From NCBI GenBank assembly GCA_023428655.1, contig JAEYXC010000181.1, positions 1 through 11,298 on the forward strand: 11,298 nucleotides of DNA. Direction: 5' to 3'. The notes below the pieces were generated by a model. That model was given only the letters and a program-made list of their open reading frames with translations, searched no databases and was not told the origin of the DNA. Of the stretch, positions 6,201-11,298 are shown piece after piece; position 1 is the first letter of the stretch, and each line of letters begins with the position of its first letter. This DNA comes from Bacillota bacterium (lineage in GTDB: Bacteria; Bacillota; Clostridia; Lachnospirales; Lachnospiraceae). The translations under genes and the position numbers were made by a program.

Positions 6201-6289
6201 ATTTCATTGAACCACCACCCTTGACAGACCACGAATGGCGAGAACGAATATTTTATAGCCGCAAGGGGCGGCAGAATGGGAGGATTCGT

Positions 6290-7282
6290 ATGAAGAAATT
6301 AGTGGTATTTGTATTGGTGATCGCAGTAGCGATCAGTGCGATGGCAGGCTGTGGAGCAAAGGAAGAGGATAAGATTACAATTGGAATCGGTCAATTTGCG
6401 GAGCATGGTTCTTTGGACAATTGCAGAGAGGGCTTTCTGGCAGGTCTTGCGGAGGCAGGTTATGTGGAAGGAGAGCAGATTGAGGTATTACTAGAGAATG
6501 CGCAGGCGGACACCGGAACGGCAGGTCAGATTGCCAACAACTTCGTATCCAATAAGGTGGATCTAATCTGTGCCATTGCAACACCCATGGCACAAAGTGC
6601 CTTCGGTGCGGTTAAGAATACCGATATTCCTGTAATATTCACTGCAGTTACAGACCCGATTTTAGCAGAGCTTGCAAAGGGGGACGGTACGCCGAATGGT
6701 AATACGACAGGTACCAGTGATAAGCTTCCCGTTCAGAAGCAGCTGGAGATGATCCGCGCTATCTTACCCGAGGCTAAGACCATCGGTATTATGTATAGCA
6801 CCAGTGAGATTAACTCCGTATCCGCCATTGAGGAATATAAGGCAGCAGCGGGAGATTATGGCTTTGAGATCGTGGAAAGCGGTATCACTACAGCAGCTGA
6901 TATTCCACTGGCAGCAGATAATTTATTAGAAAAGGTAGATTGTATTAATAACTTGACTGACAATACCGTGGTTAGCTCCTTGCCGGTTATTCTGCAGAAG
7001 GCTTCCGATAAGGGAATCCCTGTATTCGGAAGTGAAGTGGAGCAGGTGAAGATCGGATGTCTGGCCACCGTTGGTCTTGACTATTATGATCTTGGTAAGC
7101 AGACCGGAGCCATAGCTGCACAGGTAATAAAGGGTGAAAAGAAAGCCAGTGAAATCAATTTTGAAGTAATCGAGGAGGCATCCTTCTATGGTAATACCGC
7201 GGTAGCAGATAGTCTGGGGATTACTTTTTCGGAGGCACTGGTAAGCAGTGCAAAGGAAATGTTTAATGAGATTGCCAATTAG
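6290..7282 (+). CDS. trpX: Tryptophan ABC transporter substrate-binding lipoprotein
   Basis: This 330-residue protein is a solute-binding component of the ABC_sub_bind (TrpX-like) family. It has a lipoprotein signal: MKK, a hydrophobic helix, then AMAGC, with the lipidated Cys at residue 21. The mature protein has the two-lobe periplasmic-binding fold. Typical stretches are IGIGQFAEH near its start, VIFTAVTDPI in the middle, DCINNLTDNTVVSSLP, and GLDYYDLGKQTG near the end. The ATG at 6290 has GGGAGG (6278-6283) 6 bases upstream; the frame is open further upstream, but that would start inside the T-box terminator. The Trp T-box makes tryptophan the likely ligand, although binding of a related aromatic compound cannot be excluded. 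The protein contains no Trp residue. The permease gene starts 29 bases after its stop. Confidence 0.9.
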   Translation: MKKLVVFVLVIAVAISAMAGCGAKEEDKITIGIGQFAEHGSLDNCREGFLAGLAEAGYVEGEQIEVLLENAQADTGTAGQIANNFVSNKVDLICAIATPMAQSAFGAVKNTDIPVIFTAVTDPILAELAKGDGTPNGNTTGTSDKLPVQKQLEMIRAILPEAKTIGIMYSTSEINSVSAIEEYKAAAGDYGFEIVESGITTAADIPLAADNLLEKVDCINNLTDNTVVSSLPVILQKASDKGIPVFGSEVEQVKIGCLATVGLDYYDLGKQTGAIAAQVIKGEKKASEINFEVIEEASFYGNTAVADSLGITFSEALVSSAKEMFNEIAN

Positions 7283-7311
7283 AAGGCAGTGGAATATTGG
7301 GAGGCAATAAA

Positions 7312-8208
7312 ATGGGGTCTATAATATCGTTGTTACAAGGTGTATTGGAGGAGGGGTTGGTTTATGCAATCATGGCACTGGGTGTATATATCACCTATAA
7401 GATTCTGGATTTCCCGGATCTTTCCGTAGATGGTACCTTTCCACTAGGAGGTGCGATTACCGCTGTTCTCATCACTGCAGGAGTACCACCGATACTAACT
7501 CTTCTCATCGCATTTTTGCTAGGTGCTCTTGCCGGGATATTAACCGGACTCATCCATGTTAAGCTAAAGGTCAGGGATCTATTGTCCGGCATTATTATAA
7601 TGACCGCATTGTACTCCTTGAACTTAAGAATTGCCGGTAAAGCCAATGTGGCCATATTTACAAAGGAAAGCATTTTTGAGAATGCATTTCTAGAGCGGGT
7701 TGTTCCGACAAGCTTAAAGAGATACATGACCTTAATCATTCTTGTTGTTATTGTTATTCTAATGAAGCTATTACTGGATTGTTACCTAAAGACGAGGTCT
7801 GGATACCTATTACGAGCAGTGGGCGATAATGATACCTTGGTAACCTCCTTGGCGAAGGATAAGGGCTTTGTGAAAATAATTGGTCTGGCAATTGCCAATG
7901 CCTTTGTGGCCTTAGCCGGTTGTATCTATACACAAAAGAGCGGATTTTTTGATATCTCCCTTGGAACAGGAACCATTGTAATCGGATTGGCAAGTGTTAT
8001 TATCGGAACCAATGTATTTAAGCGGCTTACTTTTTTCAAGGTGACAACGGCTGTGATTGTGGGTTCAATTATCTATAAGCTATGTGTAGCCTTGGCAATC
8101 GCAGGCGGCATGGTTGCCTCCGACCTAAAGCTTATTACTGCAGTATTATTCCTGGTAATTCTGGTAGTAAGTAATGAGCGTAAAAGGAGGTTAAGAACCA
8201 ATGCTTGA
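7312..8208 (+). CDS. trpY: Tryptophan ABC transporter permease
   Basis: This 298-residue integral membrane protein belongs to the LivH/branched-chain type permease family (BPD_transp_2). About eight hydrophobic helices span the sequence. The family-typical DFPDLSVDGTFPLGGA segment lies at about residues 28-43, and RAVGDNDTLVTSLAKDKG follows near 170-187, a cytoplasmic loop likely to contact the ATPase. The ATG at 7312 follows GGGAGG (7299-7304) with a 7-base spacer; an upstream in-frame TTG at 7297 overlaps that site and is rejected. The gene ends in a basic tail (ERKRRLRTNA) and overlaps trpZ by 8 bases (ATGCTTGA), implying coupled translation. It contains no tryptophan, which is unusual for a membrane protein. 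Confidence 0.9.
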   Translation: MGSIISLLQGVLEEGLVYAIMALGVYITYKILDFPDLSVDGTFPLGGAITAVLITAGVPPILTLLIAFLLGALAGILTGLIHVKLKVRDLLSGIIIMTALYSLNLRIAGKANVAIFTKESIFENAFLERVVPTSLKRYMTLIILVVIVILMKLLLDCYLKTRSGYLLRAVGDNDTLVTSLAKDKGFVKIIGLAIANAFVALAGCIYTQKSGFFDISLGTGTIVIGLASVIIGTNVFKRLTFFKVTTAVIVGSIIYKLCVALAIAGGMVASDLKLITAVLFLVILVVSNERKRRLRTNA

Positions 8209-8974
8209 GTTAATCAATATTAATAAATATTATAATCCGGGAACCGTCAATGAGATGTGCCTGTTCAAGGATTTTAACCTTACCATAACAGAGGGTGAAT
8301 TTGTCTCCGTCGTGGGTAGCAACGGCTCCGGTAAGACCTCCCTGCTTAATATCATCTGCGGTAGTATCCCCATCGATCGTGGAGTAGTGCGAATTGGTGG
8401 AGAGGATATTACAAATATGCCGGAATTCAAGCGTCAGAGAAGAATAGGCCGGGTATATCAGAACCCTGCCATGGGAACCTGTCCATCAATGACAATCCTA
8501 GAGAATATGTCCTTGGCGGATAATAAAGGGCAAAGCTTTAATCTGGCAAGAGGTACGAATAAGAGGCGGGTAGAGTTCTATAGGGAGCAGCTGCGCTCCT
8601 TGAACCTTGGTCTTGAGGATAAGCTTCAGGTTCCTGTCGGTGCTCTTTCCGGCGGCCAGAGACAGGCGATGGCATTATTAATGGTGACCATGACACCCAT
8701 CGAATTCTTAATCCTGGATGAGCATACAGCAGCGCTGGATCCAAAGACGGCTGAGTTGATTATGCAATTAACCGATCAAGTGGTGAAGGAGAAAGCGCTC
8801 ACGACGATTATGGTGACGCATAATCTTCGTTATGCAGTAGAGTATGGCAACAGGCTAATAATGATGCATCAGGGTGAGAAAGTTATCGATAAAGCGGGTG
8901 AAGAAAAGCAGGCGATTAAGATTGAAGCCATCCTTGATAAATTCAATGAGATTAGTATTGAGTGTGGAAACTAA
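8201..8974 (+). CDS. trpZ: Tryptophan ABC transporter ATP-binding protein
   Basis: This 257-residue ABC ATPase has all motifs intact: Walker A GSNGSGKT (39-46), Q-loop Gln87 in RVYQNP, signature LSGGQ (149-153), Walker B FLILDE (169-174) with catalytic Glu174, D-loop ALDP, and H-loop His207 in VTHN. The DEHTAALDP sequence after Walker B is typical of the TrpZ-like group. The ATG overlaps the permease stop, and AAGGAGG inside the end of the permease gene supplies the ribosome binding site. It energises uptake through the permease on the inner membrane face. No Trp residue is present. A short AAGGT/ACCTT hairpin at 8981-8996 follows but has no T run, so it is not a convincing terminator. Confidence 0.92.
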   Translation: MLELININKYYNPGTVNEMCLFKDFNLTITEGEFVSVVGSNGSGKTSLLNIICGSIPIDRGVVRIGGEDITNMPEFKRQRRIGRVYQNPAMGTCPSMTILENMSLADNKGQSFNLARGTNKRRVEFYREQLRSLNLGLEDKLQVPVGALSGGQRQAMALLMVTMTPIEFLILDEHTAALDPKTAELIMQLTDQVVKEKALTTIMVTHNLRYAVEYGNRLIMMHQGEKVIDKAGEEKQAIKIEAILDKFNEISIECGN

Positions 8975-9013
8975 AGGGGAAAGGTGACTTTACCTTAAAT
9001 ACAACAAAATGAC

Positions 9014-9062
9014 TTCCTATAGGAATGGGATAAGAGCTTGCTAGGCACCCTTCCTATAGGAA
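9014..9062. repeat. Two copies of a 12-bp palindrome forming a large inverted repeat
   Basis: TTCCTATAGGAA occurs at 9014-9025 and again at 9051-9062. The first copy is followed by TGGG and the second preceded by CCC, so the two can pair into a 15-bp stem with a one-base bulge around an 18-base loop. No T run follows on either strand within the expected distance. It lies between trpZ and the folT promoter. It could be the end of the trp transcript (stabilising hairpin) or a pair of operator sites for a dimeric regulator. Confidence 0.7.
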
Positions 9063-9094
9063 ACTTGTTACCCGCCAATCAGTAATAATTATTC

Positions 9095-9122
9095 TTGCAA
9101 TTAGAGCATACTATGATATACT
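9095..9122 (+). promoter_or_regulatory. Promoter of the folT unit
   Basis: TTGCAA (9095-9100) and TATACT (9117-9122) are 16 bases apart, and transcription should begin near 9129, shortly before the riboswitch aptamer. TATGAT at 9112-9117 overlaps but is too close to the -35. Confidence 0.6.
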
Positions 9123-9142
9123 TAGGATACAAAAATAATAGA

Positions 9143-9240
9143 AGCAGAGTAGAAACATGTGCGTTAAGTGCCAGGTGAACAGGGAGTTGTCATCCGGACG
9201 AAAAGGATATCTTGCGGTACATGATTCGCATCCCGCTGCT
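9143..9240 (+). promoter_or_regulatory. Tetrahydrofolate (THF) riboswitch aptamer
   Basis: The element matches the THF (folT-type) riboswitch. P1 pairs AGCAG 9143-9147 with CTGCT 9236-9240. The following AGTAGA and the conserved GCGTTAAGTG (9161-9170) are present. P2 pairs CATGT 9156-9160 with ACATG 9219-9223, and TGCGGT lies just before the P2 3' strand, with CGCATCCCGCTGCT closing the aptamer. The interior TGAACAGGG and GTCATCCGGACGAAAAGG fit the P3 and pseudoknot region. The gene downstream encodes a folate transporter, which agrees with the assignment. Reduced folate binding should lower expression by favouring the downstream terminator. Confidence 0.87.
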
Positions 9241-9276
9241 ACAGTAAGATAATCAAATATGGATAAGGCATATTGC

Positions 9277-9350
9277 TCAATGGACATCCATTGATTCTAT
9301 GTTCTATTCAAGACAAATGAATTCTTTTAAGATTCAGTTTGTTTGATTTT
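9277..9350 (+). terminator. Expression platform of the THF riboswitch: hairpin plus terminator
   Basis: A perfect 8-bp hairpin pairs TCAATGGA 9277-9284 with TCCATTGA 9287-9294. A longer stem follows: 9311-9325 with 9330-9344, about 14 pairs with one G-U pair and two single-base bulges, then GATTTT. The second resembles an intrinsic terminator and lies 45 bases before the folT start. I could not find a clear antiterminator strand within the aptamer, so the switching mechanism is inferred. Confidence 0.6.
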
Positions 9351-9394
9351 ATCTCTTCTTGTAGTAAAAGGTCTGCAAAGGAGGTAATTTTTTT

Positions 9395-9973
9395 ATGACC
9401 AAATTTACAGCAATTTTTAAAGCATCTTATCAGGAATTAAAAAGTATAAGATGTATCACCATCATCGCCATGCTAGGTGCGGTGTCCATCGTACTGGGAA
9501 GCTTAGTCTTCATGGTAGGTGATTTCCTTAAGGTAGGCTTCAATTTTCTTCCCAACGAATTTGTATACTATCTATTCGGACCGGTTGTCGGAGTAGTGTA
9601 CGGTGCAGCCCTTGATATTCTGACCTTTATCGTCAGACCTACAGGGCCATTCTTCTTCGGATTTACTCTGAGTGCAATTATCACAGGCTTAATCTATGGA
9701 GCAATTCTCTATAAAAGGCCCTTAAGCATGAAGAGAATTCTCTTGGCTAACCTGGTTCAACTAGTGGTGATTCATTTGTTGCTGAACACCTACTGGCTTA
9801 CTATGCTTTATGGATATAATTATATTGCCATTCTTCCGATCAGAGCCTTAAAGGCTTTGATTATGTTACCGGTTGAGACGATTATGTTATATATGGTAAT
9901 AAAGGGCGTAGAAGCAAGCGGAATCATTCAAATGCTGTTCCCGGATAAGCAAACAAAAATAATGAGTAAATAA
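9395..9973 (+). CDS. folT: Folate ECF transporter S component FolT
   Basis: This 192-residue membrane protein is the substrate-binding S component of an energy-coupling-factor transporter for folate. It has about six hydrophobic helices. The family hallmark lies in the middle: YGAALDILTFIVRPTGPFFF (about 69-88), continuing as GFTLSAIITGLIYG. Toward the end LLNTYWLTMLYGYN and LPIRALKALIMLPVETI are also typical. The ATG at 9395 has AAGGAGGT (9378-9385) with a 9-base spacer. No EcfA ATPase or EcfT gene is in the window, so it probably shares the cell's common ECF module. The upstream THF riboswitch independently supports folate as substrate. A terminator follows directly, so it appears to be a single-gene unit. 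Confidence 0.93.
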   Translation: MTKFTAIFKASYQELKSIRCITIIAMLGAVSIVLGSLVFMVGDFLKVGFNFLPNEFVYYLFGPVVGVVYGAALDILTFIVRPTGPFFFGFTLSAIITGLIYGAILYKRPLSMKRILLANLVQLVVIHLLLNTYWLTMLYGYNYIAILPIRALKALIMLPVETIMLYMVIKGVEASGIIQMLFPDKQTKIMSK

Positions 9974-10056
9974 TAGAGCCTTGAGCTTAAGCTGCAATCT
10001 CAGGTAATGATGGCTACACAGTTATCTGAGATTAGCCTTGGGCTTTGGGCTTTTTC
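9974..10056 (+). terminator. Terminator after folT
   Basis: A 12-bp stem pairs AATCTCAGGTAA (9996-10007) with TTATCTGAGATT (10022-10033), with one G-U pair and a 14-base loop. The outer arms (AGCC at 9976-9979 region and GGGCT at 10047-10051) can extend it imperfectly, and a run of five T follows at 10051-10055. It begins right after the folT stop. Confidence 0.72.
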
Positions 10057-10093
10057 TATTGTGGAAATCAGCCTCATTACTCTGAAAAAGCCC
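10047..10093. repeat. 10-bp perfect inverted repeat overlapping the folT terminator
   Basis: GGGCTTTTTC (10047-10056) and GAAAAAGCCC (10084-10093) are exact reverse complements with 27 bases between them. The left arm includes the T run of the folT terminator, so the pairing would compete with the terminator or form a second hairpin before the tautomerase gene. Confidence 0.6.
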
Positions 10094-10154
10094 TTGACAA
10101 AAGGGAGGATTATGAAGAGAATTAATGTATTGTGAAAAGGAAAGGAGTTCGAGG

Positions 10155-10499
10155 ATGCCATTTATCAATGTAAAAACCAATCGGGAGGTTGGTAAGGAAC
10201 ATCAGGAAAAGGTAAAACAGAGATTAGGAAAGGCGATTGAGCTAATCCCGGGTAAAAGCGAGGAATGGCTTATGGTTGCCATTGATGATAAAAGCTCTCT
10301 GTATTTTAAGGGAAAAGCGGACAAGTCCATTGCATTTGTTGAAGTTAAGATTTTTGGTAGTACAACAAAGGAAGTATATCAGCTTGTTACAGCTGAGATA
10401 ACCAGTATTTTGAAGGAAGAGCTTAATATAGCAGCGGATCAGATCTTTGTAGTTTATAGTGAGATCGATCATTGGGGATGGAACGGGAATAACTTCTAG
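10155..10499 (+). CDS. MIF-like tautomerase (phenylpyruvate tautomerase family)
   Basis: This 114-residue protein belongs to the macrophage migration inhibitory factor branch of the tautomerase superfamily, cytosolic trimers that use the N-terminal proline as catalytic base. It starts Met-Pro (MPFINVKTN), so Pro2 is exposed after Met removal. IPGKSEEWLMV (31-41) carries the active-site Lys34, and the C-terminus HWGWNGNNF matches the MIF-type ending. Length is normal for the family. The ATG at 10155 follows AAAGGAG (10141-10147) with a 7-base spacer and is required to place Pro at the second position; an in-frame ATG at 10125 would bury it. The natural substrate in bacteria is uncertain. It stands between folT and the phosphofructokinase gene without an obvious pathway link. 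Confidence 0.92.
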   Translation: MPFINVKTNREVGKEHQEKVKQRLGKAIELIPGKSEEWLMVAIDDKSSLYFKGKADKSIAFVEVKIFGSTTKEVYQLVTAEITSILKEELNIAADQIFVVYSEIDHWGWNGNNF

Positions 10500-10528
10500 A
10501 GGTAGCCGGTTCCCATTAGTTCAGTGGC

Positions 10529-10558
10529 TTGACTAACTATGATAAGGCATGATAGAAT
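10529..10558 (+). promoter_or_regulatory. Promoter of the phosphofructokinase gene
   Basis: TTGACT (10529-10534) and TAGAAT (10553-10558) with an 18-base spacer lie 56 bases before the start codon and predict transcription from about 10565. Confidence 0.55.
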
Positions 10559-10613
10559 GAGTGAATGACATACTACGAAATAAATTTATTAACCCATATA
10601 AGGAGGAAATAGA

Positions 10614-11298
10614 ATGAATAATTTGTTAGTTGCACAATCCGGTGGTCCCACTGCGGCAATTAATGCGACTCTGGCCGGAGTATTGCAGGGGGTACGTGCA
10701 AGCGGTAAGATTGATAAGGTATATGGTGCTAAGAATGGTATTGAAGGTGCGATTAAGGATCAGTTGATTGATCTCAACGAGATTGTAAGAGATACTAAGG
10801 CAATGGATACTCTTACCTATACGCCTTCTTCCGCACTGGGAACCTGTCGTTATAAGATGAAGGATTGGCGTAAGGATGATGAGCCCTATAAGAAAATAAT
10901 CGAAACCTTTTATAAATATGACATTAAATATTTTATCTATATCGGTGGAAATGACTCCATGGATACCGTTGATAAGCTTTCGGAATACTGTAAGCTGAAT
11001 AATCATGATTTTATTGTTATGGGTGCTCCCAAGACAGTCGACAATGATCTTAATCTGACGGATCACAGCCCGGGCTTTGGATCAGCAGCCAAGTATATTG
11101 CGACAACAATCTCCGAACTGGTATGCGATATCGGTGCATATGATATTCCCGCGGTAACCATTGTTGAGATTATGGGAAGAAACGCGGGCTGGTTAACTGC
11201 TTCTGCGGCGCTTGCCAGAGTGAATGGCGGAGCAGGTGCGGATCTGATTTATCTTTGCGAGAAGGACTTTGATAATGCTAGATTTATCAGTGACGTGA
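10614..11298 (+). CDS. pfk: Pyrophosphate-type 6-phosphofructokinase (3' partial)
   Basis: The first 228 codons of a phosphofructokinase are present and the frame runs off the right edge; members of this group are usually around 400 residues. AGGAGG (10601-10606) precedes ATG with a 7-base spacer. The enzyme phosphorylates fructose 6-phosphate in glycolysis. Phosphate-donor residues read as PPi-dependent: GGNDS (111-115) has Asp114 where ATP enzymes have Gly (E. coli Gly104), and PKTVDND (139-145) has Lys140 where ATP enzymes have Gly124. The catalytic Asp143 and Asp145 are kept, as is MGRNAGW (187-193), which contacts the substrate. Asn113 replaces the usual Asp of GGDD, as I recall for some clostridial PPi enzymes. 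Use of PPi would make this step reversible and save ATP. Confidence 0.9.
   Translation, partial: MNNLLVAQSGGPTAAINATLAGVLQGVRASGKIDKVYGAKNGIEGAIKDQLIDLNEIVRDTKAMDTLTYTPSSALGTCRYKMKDWRKDDEPYKKIIETFYKYDIKYFIYIGGNDSMDTVDKLSEYCKLNNHDFIVMGAPKTVDNDLNLTDHSPGFGSAAKYIATTISELVCDIGAYDIPAVTIVEIMGRNAGWLTASAALARVNGGAGADLIYLCEKDFDNARFISDV

Noticed and set aside
6146..6289. N-terminal extension of TrpX by 48 residues
   Set aside because: It would begin inside the T-box sequence and cross the terminator; the ATG at 6290 has a good ribosome binding site and a proper signal peptide.
8981..8996. AAGGT/ACCTT hairpin as terminator of the trp operon
   Set aside because: The stem is five pairs and no T run follows.
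10626..11066. Long minus-strand frame opposite the phosphofructokinase gene
   Set aside because: It is antisense to a gene with clear family motifs and has no recognisable product.

Overview
The window looks like chromosomal DNA of an anaerobic, spore-forming, low-GC Firmicute, most likely Lachnospiraceae (Clostridium cluster XIVa, Lachnoclostridium-like). The reasons are a CotJC-type spore protein, strong AGGAGG ribosome binding sites, a T-box leader, a tetrahydrofolate riboswitch and a pyrophosphate-type phosphofructokinase. The genus is inferred from gene content and style, not from a search.

Layout. (1) Bases 1-549: 3' end of a cotJC/manganese-catalase gene and its terminator. (2) Bases 550-5871: an AT-rich accessory stretch of poorly conserved genes. 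It holds two secreted or membrane-anchored proteins of unknown function (1062-1898 and 2496-3047), a lipoprotein alpha/beta hydrolase on the minus strand (3165-4139), two small membrane proteins (4951-5181, 5257-5427), and two very small minus-strand genes: a 34-residue hydrophobic peptide at 4568-4672 and a 48-residue polar protein at 5609-5755. Several short open frames look like relics. (3) Bases 5872-8974: a complete tryptophan-uptake operon. A consensus promoter leads into a T-box whose specifier codon reads UGG, with antiterminator and terminator, followed by lipoprotein (trpX), permease (trpY) and ATPase (trpZ). (4) Bases 9014-10056: a paired palindrome, a promoter, a THF riboswitch with a terminator-type expression platform, the folate ECF transporter S component folT, and its terminator. 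(5) Bases 10047-10499: an inverted repeat, a mini-ORF and a MIF-like tautomerase. (6) Bases 10529-11298: promoter and first 228 codons of a PPi-type 6-phosphofructokinase.

How the parts work together. Two adjacent uptake units are each controlled by an RNA that senses the nutrient they import: uncharged tRNA-Trp for trpXYZ and reduced folate for folT. The three trp transporter proteins together contain no tryptophan residue, so they can be made when tryptophan is exhausted.

No mobile element, CRISPR array, rRNA or tRNA gene was recognised. I did not find an unmistakably new system. The best candidates for something undescribed are the very small genes, the toxin-like leader at 629-918, the double palindrome at 9014-9062, and the possible attenuator before the tautomerase.
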